Made by a program: the position numbers and the translations under genes. A DNA stretch of 64,000 nucleotides. Origin: Toxoplasma gondii ME49. Taxonomy: Eukaryota > Apicomplexa > Conoidasida > Eucoccidiorida > Sarcocystidae. The DNA lies in the NCBI RefSeq assembly GCF_000006565.2, contig NC_031480.1, forward strand, positions 1,442,144 to 1,506,143. Direction: 5' to 3'. The notes beneath the pieces were generated by a model that saw only the letters and a list, made by a program, of their open reading frames with translations, was not told the DNA's origin and did no database searches. This document shows, piece after piece, positions 12,306 to 24,000 of the stretch (positions within the stretch are counted from its first letter, which is position 1; every line of letters starts with the position of its first letter).

Positions 12306-14125
12306 CAGATACAGATATAGACAGATGCATAGATTCTCGTGTGTGGAAGTGGGTTGGAGATATCGATCGCCGTGTTTTGCTGTGCGGCTGTGTGTCTGCG
12401 CGCTTGGGGCTTCTGATCTCACCTGACCAGGGCACACAAGGCACGTTGACGGACTGAGCGATGACGGCAGATCCGATCTTGTCGCCCAGCGCGAGCATCG
12501 CTTGCGGGCTGGGTCCAATCCAAATCGTTTTCCTCTTCAGCGTCTGCAAAATCGCAGGTAGGCGGTGATTTTCCGACGCATGCCCCCAGCCTGGCCACAC
12601 GGCGTCGCACTCGTACGTCTCGGCTGTCTGCGAAAAGAAGAAAAATCAACGCATCGCCGGCTTTCGACCAGTCGCACCCGCACAGAGCGTCCTCACGTCC
12701 GGATGCCTCACATTGACTGCGCAGCGACGCTCGAGTTCGTCCGCCACTGACGACGGCTCCCGTTGTGCGGTGAAACTGGGTTCGTGCCACCGCGTTCTGC
12801 GCGGTCCTCTGTCTGCAACGCCGAAAATGCTAAACAGGCGTATGGAAGGAAACGCTCTCGGCGTATGGAGAACGACGCCGCTGTCGCGCTTCCTCCGGCG
12901 TTCGGTTGGCCTGTTCCGTAACTTTTACCTGTACAATGAGATGCAGATTGGCGTAGTTGTTCGAGTTCGGCCCGGGAGGCACTTCGACGTAGAAGTCTGC
13001 TTCAGCAATAAATTCAGCGTTGGCGTCGATGTCCGCTGCAGTGGCCATCACGACAAATTCGAGGGCCTTGCTGTTCCCGAGCGCCTCATACGCCCAGTGA
13101 CGCATGCTTCGAATGCACTGCAGAAAGCGCGGAGAGGTGAAACTCCAGGGTCGGCAACATGATTGCGTTTTCGACAGCTTTGCGCTGCAGATCTCCCTCC
13201 AGCTTCTCGTCCCCTTGTCATAATTCTTGCCCCGCCCTTCAACCTTCGCTTTCCTCCCTTCTTGTTCCTCTCCCGCCTTGCCTGCAGAGCTCCGTTTTTT
13301 TCGCAGAGTCCTGTGCTTGTGGCTCCCCGCTTCCGCCCCCGTTTCTCTCGCCGCTTTCTCCCCCTTTCCCCGCGCCCCGGGCGTGCCGGCGCCCTACTTC
13401 CCTGACTTCCAGGAATTTGGAGAGAGAGTTGGGCAGAAAAAAAGCTCGCGGCTCTGTACTCACACGCTGCATGAGAAAAACACACTCACCCTAACAGCGG
13501 CAGTCCCGTTGTTGGCAATGAGGATGCGGCGAATGACGTGAGTGCCACCCATTCGCCTGACGAAGGCGGCCAAGACATCTTCTTCTTCGCCTTCGGTTGC
13601 TTCGTCGGAAAAAAGCGCACAGCCACTGGACCCACTCGACACAGAGGCTGTCCGGCGCAACCGACGAGCTCTGCACTCGTCCTCATCGTGGAGAACTTCG
13701 TTTCCTCTCGACACTGCTCCAGCTTCGCACGCATCTGGTCCTTCGCGGCCGAGTTGTCCGTCCGTCTCGCGCGACTCAGGCGATCCTCTCTGGGAAGTGA
13801 GGGAGTGGTCGGAGCTCTGCGTCGCCTGCTCTCCGTTGCTGTCCAACGACGGCGAATAGACCGTGCACAGAGAGTCTGCATGCGCGGCAGGCGAGGGGAC
13901 AGCTTCGAGGTCGCGCTTGACGCCGAGTTTCTCGGAACCTGCACTGTCTTCGCGACCTCCCGGTCCCGCCTCACTCTCGGCGGAAGCCGCAGCCTGTCGC
14001 TTTGTCTGGGCAGGGTCGCGAGCCCTCCCCGCTTTCTGAGTTGAGACACCAGGCGACGCGGAGTCCCCAGCTTCTGTGGCCGGCGCGTGGGCGCCGATCT
14101 TCGCGACTGCTTGCTGTCGTGTCAT
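1..14125 (-). CDS. ACC2: Acetyl-CoA carboxylase, multidomain eukaryotic type; 5' part only, probably the cytosolic isoform
   Basis: Carboxylates acetyl-CoA to malonyl-CoA. Exons by splice consensus and phase: 14125-13490, 13117-12929, 12627-12423, 11479-11385, 10892-10714, 10140-9966, 9516-9367, 8842-8717, 8253-8167, 7757-7701, 7216-7101, 6591-6435, 5833-5501, 5282-5133, 4506-4140, 3817-3102, 2372-2204, 1986-1173, 726-195, then an uncertain exon running off the left edge. These give about 1751 residues. Biotin carboxylase spans about residues 190-730 ([42 protein letters not shown]). The biotin carrier has EIMKM with Lys about 868; most eukaryotic ACCs have EVMKM. The central region follows, and the carboxyltransferase is missing because the window ends. 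The first in-frame ATG (14125) opens a hydrophilic stretch with no signal peptide, which argues for the cytosolic ACC2 rather than the apicoplast ACC1. An upstream leader exon would overturn that choice. The protein family is certain; the paralogue is inferred. Confidence 0.93.
1436..1745 (-). repeat. Ala/Gly-rich codon-repeat tract inside the ACC central region
   Basis: Within the exon at 1986-1173 the reading frame becomes a run of Ala, Gly and Val codons (GCN/GGN), interrupted by a short Cys/Ser segment. It lies between conserved-looking central-domain sequence ([19 protein letters not shown] before it, [20 protein letters not shown] after it). The frame stays open throughout, so this is an in-frame insertion and not an intron: no splice pair is needed and phase is kept. 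It accounts for roughly 100 residues that ordinary ACCs lack. Confidence 0.8.
2711..2771. repeat. (TA)n-rich microsatellite in an ACC intron
   Basis: Imperfect TATATG/TATATA repeat between the ACC exons at 3817-3102 and 2372-2204. It has no coding potential. Confidence 0.85.
6947..6998. repeat. (TA)n microsatellite in an ACC intron
   Basis: TA dinucleotide array with scattered C and G, in the intron between exons 7216-7101 and 6591-6435. Confidence 0.85.
8947..8979. repeat. (TA)n microsatellite in an ACC intron
   Basis: About 33 nt of TA repeat just upstream (in gene orientation) of the exon at 8842-8717. Confidence 0.85.
9201..9242. repeat. (TA)n microsatellite in an ACC intron
   Basis: About 42 nt of TA repeat with one TTA interruption, in the same intron as the array at 8947. 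Confidence 0.85.
11979..12032. repeat. (TA)n microsatellite, about 54 nt, in an ACC intron
   Basis: Nearly perfect (TA) array in the intron between exons 12627-12423 and 11479-11385, followed by TACGTACAAATACATAC degenerate repeat. Confidence 0.9.
12243..12310. repeat. (TA)n microsatellite, two blocks, in an ACC intron
   Basis: Two (TA) blocks split by TACGTA, only about 110 nt from the splice donor of the exon ending at 12423. Confidence 0.9.
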
Positions 14126-15793
14126 GTTTGTATCTTTGCGGAGAGATGCGCAGGCACGTATCTCCAAGTCTGCAGAGTCGTACGTGAGGCGGGTCTCGCA
14201 ATCTTCCTCGACCCCGCGGAGAAAAGCGGAGGCAAGACGGGGAGACGCTTGAGAGGGTCGCGCGTCGGATCTGTTCACCGCGGTGCCGGCTTGCGAGTCG
14301 TCCGTCCCACACACACAAACGATTTGAGCGCATGTGGGATTCAAGACTCGCCCGCGCGCTAAAGATGGAAAGAATGCTCCATAGTGAGCGAAAGGCAGAG
14401 GCGGCAGTGGCCGCGAAACGACACTCTATAGGCTGGGTGCGTTCAGATGGATGGAACTCTCCGTCGAAAAACGACTTGGGGCCTTCCCAAGCATCGGTAG
14501 AGGCCGGACACAGCTGTGGTACGGGAGATAAGCCGACAAAAAAGAGGTCGGTGTCACGAGGCCGCGCACAGAAGTCGCCGAGAACTCTACCGCGGCGCGC
14601 GGGTCGCCGAACACACACGCAGGTTCACGCGGCAGGGAACTGAGGGAATGGACCCGTTGTCCCCAGTCGTGACCGAGTGAAGCAGAGCTCGGGTAAAGAC
14701 TGAAAGAACTCTCTGCTTCTCCTTCGTGTATTTCTGCCGACACAGAAGCGGTTAGCAGTCCAGGCACAAGATGCACACGCAGCGTGTGTGGGCTGTCTAC
14801 ACGCCCCAGAGGCAAAACAGTTTTGTCTGCGATGAAGATTGGGGAACGAAGCTCTGAGTGTTTGTGCCGTTGACACGAGCGCGGGTTTTTCGAGATGTCT
14901 TTTCACGCTTGTTTGCAGGGCTGAAGCATGTCGCGCGCTGGTACACAGATCAGCCTAGGAACACGGACCCCCGGTGGCTCTCCTGCCCGACACTCGAATG
15001 TGGTCACGAGATATGCACAAAATTCTTAGAGCCAAGGTCCCAGAAAACCGGTGTCGAAAACCGGTGGCTCGCAACTCTCGGACAGAGCCGCCAGGGGGCA
15101 AGACCCGCGTGCTGCGGGTGTGGACTGCGAACGAGAGGGTAACAGGCCGAACTCCATGTGCACAGAGATCTCAAAAACGCACCTCTGGTGCGGCAGGCTC
15201 TCCTTTCCTTAACTTGTGTTGAAAAAAAACGGGAAAATGCCTTCAACTGGACACAGGCGGATACGACAGGGCAACGAGACACGGGCGGCGTGAGCCGCGG
15301 AAATTGTAGTCAGGTTTCACTTCGCTGCCGCCACAACAAGCATCTAAACCACGCTTCTTGCCCACCACACTGTGAGAAACATTCTAATTCGGAAACGCCA
15401 GTGCAATGCTCGACTTCCCCTAAGCAAGCAGGCGAAACCACACCGTGTCGGCGCCTGTGAGAGCAGAAAGCCACGCGAAGTCGACTGTACTGGATGCCCC
15501 CTGGTCTTAGTCCAACTCTTGCGTAAACTGACACTGGAAAACGAAAAATACGTGGCACGTTGCGTGGCCGGCGCACATGTGCCAGAAAACGGCGAAGAGA
15601 TTGTCTCTGTGACTCGGGTTTTTTGTCACTCGGAATGGACGGCGAGACGGGCGGAACACATGCAGTGTCAAAAAAATGCCACATCGAGAGGCCAAGCTAT
15701 CTCCGGTCTCCTTCCGCTCGGCTTTTGATGCGCTGTTTCCTTGCGTGCACACGTGAAGTAGAGGCTGCTCCTTTTATCTAGAGGATGGAAAAT

Positions 15794-16816
15794 TCAGTCG
15801 CCTTGGAAATTTTGAACGAATGACACACCGGCAGAGACTAAAGCGAAACCGTACGCCTCAACGCAGAGCAAATAAAGGAAACAGCCCAGCGGCAAGCCGA
15901 GCTGAGGGAACTTTAGGGGCGAGGCGATGAGACACGAACGAGGCATTCGCTTCGGGAGTGCACCGGAGAGCGGAAAACTCTGAACCTCTGCCACCAAGAG
16001 AGAAGTATACAAAACTTGGAAACCGCGGAACGAAAAAACCGCTCTCGGGCACGCGGAGGCCAGCTTCTTGCACTTTGGACACTCGACATTGAGTGTCTTG
16101 TGGCTGACTCCCTTGACATTGGCAATTCTCGTGTTTTTCCCGTATGAAAGAATGATTGTGTCGCTGATTAGACTCCTAGAACTATTCGGATGCGATGGCT
16201 GGCGTAGTACGTAGTCGTGGAACACTCCGGAGGAACACGCAAAAACACAGCCAAGCCCAGTGTGGTACACCGTTTCGAGAGTAGCGGTTGTTCCCCTCCT
16301 CATTGTCATTGCACAACTTAGCCGACAGGCCGCTGGAACGTTCCAGCTCACGCGGAGATTGATGCATTTCTTGGTGGCATGATCTGGACAGCAATATGCT
16401 CGTGCCCTTCCAGCACGCGAGGTGCCCCGGCCTATAAGAACCCGGTCCGTGTATTCCGTACAGAGGAACAAGAGAAAGGAGACTACCAAAGGACGATAGT
16501 GGTCGACAAGCAGACACGGAAATTCCGAAGCAATTTCACAGGTCCGGCGTGTCTTCCGTACTTTCTGCTGGTACTGTAAAAATTCCTGCAGGCGGTGTTT
16601 CCGAAGCATGCAACCACGCAGAAAACTTAACAGGCTCTCCCTCACGGATAGTTGCAAGTCTTCTGTCGAAGTCAAAAACGGATTCGGGGATTCTGCGAGG
16701 TTGTACAGTTGTAACTCACTAAAGGCAACACTCTGGGCGTTGACAGTTGAGCAGCGCAAAGCAGCCTTTTCTGTGGCGTGTGCTGCCTCCACACACTCTT
16801 GTGAGGAATCTGGCAA
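15794..16816 (-). CDS. Unrecognised long open frame, possibly one or more exons of a hypothetical gene
   Basis: This frame stays open for 340 codons in DNA of ordinary base composition. The first in-frame ATG is at 16609 (271 codons). The right-hand 80 codons look most protein-like: helical, with Leu/Glu-rich stretches such as DLQLSVRESLLSFLRG. They are bounded by a good acceptor (ATTGCCAG before about 16811) and a possible donor (AAA/GTACGG near 16569), so they may be one exon of a spliced gene. The left-hand part contains a CPKCKK sequence but no domain I know. No function is proposed. The whole could be chance or transcript leader. Confidence 0.28.
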   Translation of the reverse strand: MPDSSQECVEAAHATEKAALRCSTVNAQSVAFSELQLYNLAESPNPFLTSTEDLQLSVRESLLSFLRGCMLRKHRLQEFLQYQQKVRKTRRTCEIASEFPCLLVDHYRPLVVSFLLFLCTEYTDRVLIGRGTSRAGRARAYCCPDHATKKCINLRVSWNVPAACRLSCAMTMRRGTTATLETVYHTGLGCVFACSSGVFHDYVLRQPSHPNSSRSLISDTIILSYGKNTRIANVKGVSHKTLNVECPKCKKLASACPRAVFSFRGFQVLYTSLLVAEVQSFPLSGALPKRMPRSCLIASPLKFPQLGLPLGCFLYLLCVEAYGFALVSAGVSFVQNFQGD

Positions 16817-17463
16817 TCACAAATACACGTCAACTCCGGTTATAGAATACAGTGTAGCAATCCTCACGATGTTCCGTTACCCGCAGACAAAACGAAGGGA
16901 ATGGTCTGTCAGGGTAAGAAAGTTGGCAGTTAATGGCATAATCGTGTAAAGAAATCCTTCCGGTGCAGCAGTTCCCGCCCGGCATCTCCCCAGCCCTTTT
17001 TTCTTACACGACCTCGTTCGCGAGTACAAAGACGTGCACAGGTAAGCTGTAAATGCAACGGTGACGATGCAATAGTATCTCGCAACTGACTGTACTTGAA
17101 GCCGTTGAAAAAGTATTCACGTGCCCGTATAAATCGGTGACGCAGCCCGGCTCATGCAATTCCCTTTTGAAAAAACAACGCACCTCGACCGCCGAGATCC
17201 TATCACGTATCATGTCTGTGATTATTTCATTCGAGTTTTACCGATGTTAAACATAAGGTAATCGAATGTGCAGCGATATGCTCCTGAATCTGCCACCACA
17301 AGGTGTAAACAAAACGCTCAATCCTCAACTGAGAAGTCAATTGAACACGAACCGTGACCGGACTAATTACATCCATCTGTTAGTCTTTGTTGATCCGTGA
17401 TGACCGATGCGTGAAAGAAGTGCGAGGCGTTCTGTAAACGTTATCTGTGCGAAAATGATCGCT

Positions 17464-17627
17464 ACCCTATCATTTCTGCATCATGTAGTGGCAACGCCAT
17501 GACGACGGTGTTCGACTCTCGACCGGAGTCGCTCGGAATACCGAGTCGCCGTCTACAGATGTGAAAGATCCCAGATAGGCAAATGATAAAGTGTTTAACC
17601 TGCGCTGTCAGGGAAATATGACGCAGG
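17464..17627. ncRNA. Candidate structured RNA: long nested stem-loop plus a second hairpin
   Basis: Inverted repeats nest in order. TATCATTT (17468-17475) pairs with AAATGATA (17581-17588). TGTAG (17484-17488) pairs with CTACA (17553-17557). GACGG (17504-17508) pairs with CCGTC (17549-17553). CGACTC (17513-17518) pairs with GAGTCG (17543-17548, or alternatively 17526-17531). CTCGG-AATA-CCGAG (17532-17545) is a terminal loop; some of these stems are mutually exclusive. A second hairpin, CCTGCG...CGCAGG, lies at 17599-17627. The arrangement resembles a two-hairpin RNA, but I cannot match it to H/ACA, SRP, RNase P or an snRNA. Strand and transcription are unknown. Confidence 0.3.
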
Positions 17628-20600
17628 CAGAAAGTGGCTGCAGCAACCGCGTGGTAAGGAGCGATGAGACGAGATGTGTTGTTCTGACTTCATGGCGAGT
17701 CGTGACAGCGACATGCACATACAAGCAGGGGTCACATCCATTCAAATGGTCCCCAGTGGACAATGCTTGACTGCATTTCATGTATATCGTCATACGCGGT
17801 CTGGGAGGTTGACTGTACGAACGAGGGTTATGTTTGTGTTTGCAAAGTGAAGGTATTGATTCTCTGCCAGTATAAGACTATACCTTCTACAGAAGATGTC
17901 CTTTACACGTAACAGTGGCACCAGCACGTACGGCTTCGATCTTGCTTCCGTTCTTGTAGTTAGGTCCGAAAATGGAAACCCGCTGGAATCCCTCGACATG
18001 TTTGCGTTCGCGGGATGATTGCAAATGCGCAAATAATATATGCGTTGCCCCTTCTACTTCCGTTAAATTTCAGGAAGGAACAGGTTTATTGCTAATCAAG
18101 TGTTGATGTCCAGTTCCACGGTTTTGTTTTGCGGATGTCCAAACAATGAGTGAACCATTTCGTTTCCTGAGGCATAACATAATCTCAAAGCGTTCGTGTG
18201 TATTGTACCCCGGCATGCGGGTATTAATTTCGTGCAGGCTGAATTGCTGACTTCCTTCGAAGATCTAGCCTCACCAACTCGACGGGGTACGCGTCGAAAG
18301 GAATGTGTTACTCCCCCACTTCGTGGGCCAGTTGTTTCACAAACACGCGCGCTCACCACTTCAACCTTATAGCTACCATGCGCCAAACTGGTTGTTTGCT
18401 CTGATGCCCGTTACAGGGCGCGAACGTGGTTGGCCTTTCTAGCAGCCTTTCCACAGTTTTCGTGGTAAATGGGAGTTCGGCGAACACTGTTTCACACCCC
18501 CCACCTTATCGTACCGTCCCGCTTTCTCTTCCTGCGGACTCTCCAAGAAACGCCGGAGACACACCTGACCCACGATACCCTTCTCGGTGAAGAAACTGGA
18601 AATACGTGGCACTTCGTGTTCAGTCAGGGCCTGGCGAGGAATTGGTAGAGCAACTGCTTATCAGGAGGGTCAATTCTCGACGCAGAAAGAACCCGACTTG
18701 ACAGCAAGGCAAAATGCCTGAGCGATGCAAGCGTTTCTGAATCCACTTGCGTGTAGCTAGTTTCCGTAGGCCACCGGACTTGAGTTTATTATCAAGTAAC
18801 CGTAGAATGCGTGACCAGAGGGACCCCTTCCCGCTGCGAAATTGTGAAGGACTGAGAACATTTAGTAAGGCTTGAGTCCACGACCTGAGAAACGCGGAAA
18901 TTCACGCAGATTTTTCGTACAGGGAACGATCGTACTGGCAACCCTGGGGTTCGTCAAGGAATGCTCTGTAGCGGGTCACGTGAGGTTTTGCCCACTCTGC
19001 CCACTTTGCCTTGGGATCGCCGATTTGCTAATCGGTTCCTCTCGAGTTTGTTCTCAAGGAAAACCTCTGGTTCTCTGTGTCCGTCTGTGTTCTATGTCCA
19101 TGCGTGGCTTGTTCCCCGCCTGTGGCGGACCAGCTGGTTAGAAAGGTTCATCTGCAGTCTCCCTGTCGCGTGGTAACATTCGCGCGGTAGGTTTCACGGC
19201 TTCGCGGCTGCTCAGCTGCGGCGCTTCTTTTGTATTCGGGTGTTCCAGAAACGGAAGATCCTGTAGCTCAGTCAAAAAGTGAGTTGAGGTTGTCCGCCTA
19301 AGTGTTTCTGCACTCGGTCTCTCCTGGTATGGCTGTGTCGCGTGTCCGGCGGTGAGCGGGTTGCGACGGGTGCAGCTCTCTGCCTCGTTCTCCCGCTCGA
19401 GAGAGGTGCTGTGTGACAGATGGAACAGGAGACGGACTGGCATATGTCGCGTGCTTTCGCTCGGGTAGTTGGTTGGATCGTTCCATCACTTTTCTTCGGC
19501 CCTCCACCAGTTTCCTTTCTTTTCTTCCCTAGCAAAGGAGCAGAATCGGGCTTTGGCTTTTTTCGAGCGGCGTTTCTTCTCCCCAGGGAAACTCGCGTGT
19601 CCGGCGCGGTCAACGGTCTTGGCGATTGGCCAGTAAGCTCGCAAGGGCAACGCGAGGCAGCGGGTCGACGTTGAGTGCGGTGGTGCTGGCAAACATCACT
19701 GTTAAAACGTGACTTCCGTAGAAAACCTCCCCTGGACGTATTTTTCAGCCGGAACTGTTCCCGCGTTTTGGTGACTCCAGAGAGCGGCGGCACCTGTCAC
19801 TTCCCTTTCGTACTTTCTCGCGGCCCGCCGCGCTCAGGCTGTGCTGGCCTGGTGTGCCTAGCGGCAAATGCCGCGAGCAGCTGACTTTCACGGCGAACGC
19901 GAGTGAGAGACCATCAGTCCGACACGGAACCTCACGGGGTCGGGATCGCCTCGGAAATGCCAAAATTGCCACAGTTCGAAGGCTGCGGAGCCGGACTCGC
20001 ATTTCTCTAACCTCCCTTTTCGACGAATCGTTCCTGTTAACACACGCCTCCACCGGGTACACACCGCGGGGCTTTTTGGCTCGGCACGAGCCCCAGGGAC
20101 TCAGATCGCGAGCAAGCCTGTCGGTCAAGGACGAGTGCAGCGCGGCGGGTGTTTGTATCAAAAACGTCGCCGTCCGGACCCTTTCAATGAGGAAACGAGT
20201 GTCGACGACAATTACACACAGGAGCTCAAACGCGGCGCCGCACCTTCCCCTCGACTTCTTGACACAAACGCGGCCACGTACCTCACCTTCCGTCTACCCA
20301 ACGTAATATAGCACAGAGTCGCTTCCCCCTTTTTCGACTTGGAAAGTCGACAGCAACCACTGCAGTTAGCAAAGCTAAATAGTAACGGTTTGTACACATC
20401 GAAACTTCAATAGACACTGCGCTTGCACCTGCAGCCGGTTCACCTACTGTCACGTGGTGTGAATCGGAATTCTTACGGGCACGCGGACGCGTTCCGAGTC
20501 AAGTTTATGCCGGACATCAGACGCACCGCGGTTCGCAGAAGTAAGAAACGCCTTCCTCTAGAGCGCGTGGGAGAACGCCTGCGTTGCACTCCAACGAAGT

Positions 20601-21033
20601 TATCGGTGACAGAACTTTCTACTGTTGAGAGTGGAGTATCGCGGGGGTCATCCCGAGCGACGACAGCAAGCAGGCTTCACGGATTTGTCTTTCGCCGTGG
20701 TTCCGACGGAGTGTGCAAGATGCTGAGTCTCGGAAGAGGTCCATTTTGAAATCGGACCCTCCCCGACTTCGACATATACCTGCTCGCCCGACCCGCGGCG
20801 GGATAATGGCATTTTCGCGTTACCCGTAACGTGCGGAGTCATTCCACGATCGCTCGGATCCGCTTCCTCCAAACTATTTCCTCAACCCGTACGCTAGCTC
20901 GACGGCAGTGCGGACTCCCGCTTCATCGGGCTTCTCTCCACACCCAGGGTCCGCACACCCCCAGTTCAGTTCCCACGAAAACGGCGGCGGTTTCCCCGAC
21001 AGCTTTAGACCCCGAGGACTGCACTCCTCCTGA

Positions 21034-24000
21034 ATGAGCAATAGAAAGCACATTGACGGCCTGCTTTCGACAAACAGCACTGCGAGTGCACCTAAAGGTT
21101 ATAGGACGCCCCTGGGACCAACGCAAACGATGTCCTCCCCCGTTTCCCCCTTGTCCTCCAGTGGCCCCGGCGGCCAGACATCGAAACTCTACGGGTCCTC
21201 GACCTTTTCTGTCGCCCAGAACAACGCAGCAATGGCAGCGGCGCAGGCTGCGCACTCTGCAGGCCTCAAGGTCTGCTCCCAAAGCCGAGGCGGCGGGTCG
21301 AGCTCAAGTTCCACGGGGGCTTCTGCATCCTCTGGGTCTTACCAAACCGCCCGGGCAACGCCCCCGTCGCTCTCTTCCGTTCTGCTCAACTCGCCCTTGT
21401 CGCACTTTGCAGCCTCCAGGCCAAGCACTCCGCAGTCTCCGGCACCGCTGGGACGCCGCCCCTTTCAATCCTTCACGCATTCCTCCGGAGCTGCCGGAAC
21501 CGGCAACGGGTCGCCTTCCTCCGTGCTTCCCTCTGCCCGCTTGTCCCCCAGCCAACAAAGCAGTCCACAGTTCCGTTCGCCTTTGTCTGGCGCCGCGGGG
21601 AGTGCGTCAACCGGAACAGGGATAGCGGCGGTTGCTTCTCGAACGTCGCTCGCAGGCGGCAAATCATCTGCACGTCCAGCGGAAACTTCGAGCGCGTCGG
21701 GCAAGTCTCACCAGACCACGGGGAATAAAGCGCCGATGTTGGCTAGTGGATCCTCAGCCCACTCAAGAAGTGGCACAAAACACGCAGATGCAGACGCAAA
21801 AAAAAAAGCCAGCCTCGCGACTTCTTGGTATCAGGTCGTCTGTGAAAGCGCCGCTGTCGAGGACGGCAAAGTCCGCAGCTGCTGCTGCAGCGCGCCTATT
21901 CAACCCAGTGTTCTGGTAAGGCATCGAAAACGAACCAGCAGGTGGATTGTTGCATTCATCAGAGAGGTACTTGTGGTAGTTGAGATGGCATTTGTCCATT
22001 GCATAATTACACGGATACCAACAGAAAAGAAGTTTGAGCGTTGCGTCGAGAGCTTGGGGATATGTGGCAATCCCAGTGGCAGGACGAAAGTGGTGAATAA
22101 CGGCAAGTGTGTGTTACAGTAAGTGTCGCGTGGTCGTGGAGAATCCGTTTTCTGATGTCACAAGTTGGAGTGTGTAGAGCGTTGGGAACTCGATGCGATC
22201 GAGAACTTGGCAAGCAGTCACGACTCTTAACGTCTCCAATGAATCAGGGAAATGCGTCCATTCACGCTTGTCCCGGTGAAAGCACAGACAGCGCCGTGTT
22301 GGTAGGGTGCGTGGGATGTGTGAGACCAATACCAGCAGCAGACATCAAATTCCTCGCATTACTGTACCAAGAGCACATTTGGCAAAACGTGTGATATAAG
22401 TAGCAGCCTGCTTTTCTGAGTGGTGTCTAACCCAGTGTGGTGTTTCATGACCATGCCCGGGTTTTTTCTTCGGTCATCTGTTTGCAGCAAGGACAACCGC
22501 AGCAGCTCGAAGCACGCGTCGTGTACAGCAACACGAAGGCGATCATCAGGGGCGTGGAGGACGCGACGCGTCCTGGGTTGTCTTCTCAGGTGTTTCTGAA
22601 CTCGACGAATCCGGACTGGGACGCGCATCCTTCTCTTGCAGTCGAGACTTTGCACCTGGACAAGCTTCTTCAAAGCGCAATTTACGGAGCAGTCTTCAGA
22701 GCCAGTCTGCACACGACTCGAGCCAAGCGGCGGTCGGACAAGTCTGCGTTCAACGGCGATGGGCTTGACGGGAAGAAGAGCGGAGACGACATTGGGGTTG
22801 AAACGATGTCAGAAGTGGTCGCAGTAAAGGTTTTGTCGCTGACGCTGCAACTGAACGCGTCTCCATCGCTTCAAGAAGGTAAAAAATAAACGGGGCACAT
22901 CGTTTCAGATAGTGCAACAGAAACACCAAATGTGGACCTACGAGGGGAGCATTTCATGAGCGGGAAGGGAGGAAACCACACAGAGACAGAAAGAGACCTA
23001 AATTCATGTACAGACCTGTGTGCAACAGCAGGCAGGTACGGCTGTGAATTCGCGATAGGCTTGCATACGCAGATGTGTGCAACTACGTGCGTACACTCTC
23101 TTGTGTGATTTTATATATTTATATATATTTGGGGATGCAGCTGTAGCCCTTGATCAGAATAGGAAATGAAAAGGTTTCCTCTGGGCTTCCAGGCGAGCGG
23201 TGCGCTCTACGGCCACGGTGGGCTGTGGGTGCGCGTCGTCACTGCAGCTTCATTCCTCTTCCTGTCACAGTCGTCTGTGTTTATCGTTGCTTCGTGGATA
23301 TTGCAGACTTCCTCTCGGAGCTGAAGTTTTATCCGTACCTCAAGAACCACCCGAACATCTTGACGCCGTCCCGAGTGTACGTGGACAGCGACCAGCAACT
23401 CCTCTTCCTGGTTTTCCCTTTCGCTGAATACGAAGATCTGTTCGAAGTTCTCAAGAAAAGGAAACAACCCTTTACAGAGGGTGAAGTGCGCTGGATGTGC
23501 AGGCAGCTTTTCGAAGCGGTGTATGAGCTGCACAAACGCGGAGTCGCCATGAGAGGTGAGAAGCCCACACATGAAAGAACATACGCCGGAACGTCTGAGA
23601 GAGTGCACCGTTTTTTGACAATCTCTAGCAATGACAGGTATGTTCTTACTGCCGGCGTCTAAAACAGTAGTCTAACCTGTAGTAAATCCTTGTCAGAAAA
23701 AGGCAGTTTGCAGAAATCTAGGACACCCGGTCTATACTGTGTAACAGGAGGAAAGTCTTGATGTCGTGTGACTCATCCCAGATGCGTGCAACAATGCCGT
23801 CAGCGTCCGTACCTCGCAGGTAGCGCGTGCGCTCTCATGGAAGTTAATAGAGCCATATTGACACTGCTGGAGATTCGACAGTACAGACAACTCTTGCTTT
23901 GTGGGTATTCCATGGCAACACAAATCGCCGACGGTGAACTGAAAAGAGAGGACGAAAGAAAAGAGTAGAATAAAAGGAGCTCTTGGAACTACGAGCGGCT

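Larger units (their letters stand above)
14126..21033. other. Divergent intergenic region between ACC and the kinase
   Basis: About 6.9 kb with no secure gene. It should contain the 5' UTRs and promoters of both flanking genes, since ACC starts at 14125 leftward and the kinase starts at 21034 rightward. Inside it I note a long minus-strand open frame (15794-16816) and a candidate folded RNA (17464-17627), annotated separately. The segments 18700-21033 and 14130-15700 are G+C-rich and carry only short overlapping open frames on both strands, which look like UTR or promoter sequence. I see no tRNA, rRNA or transposon. Confidence 0.6.

Noticed and set aside
14126..14344. Open frame extending ACC upstream of the ATG at 14125
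   Set aside because: It has no ATG and no signal peptide. It is open by composition and probably 5' UTR.
18625..18690. tRNA-like D-arm sequence (TTGGTAGAGCA followed by an anticodon-like stem)
   Set aside because: The 5' half of the D stem, a matching acceptor stem and a proper T-arm GTTCRANNC are missing, so no cloverleaf forms.
21798..21807. Run of ten A in kinase exon 1 that might signal a frameshift
   Set aside because: The frame through the run reaches the GTAAGG donor in phase 0 and joins exon 2 in phase 0. No correction is needed.
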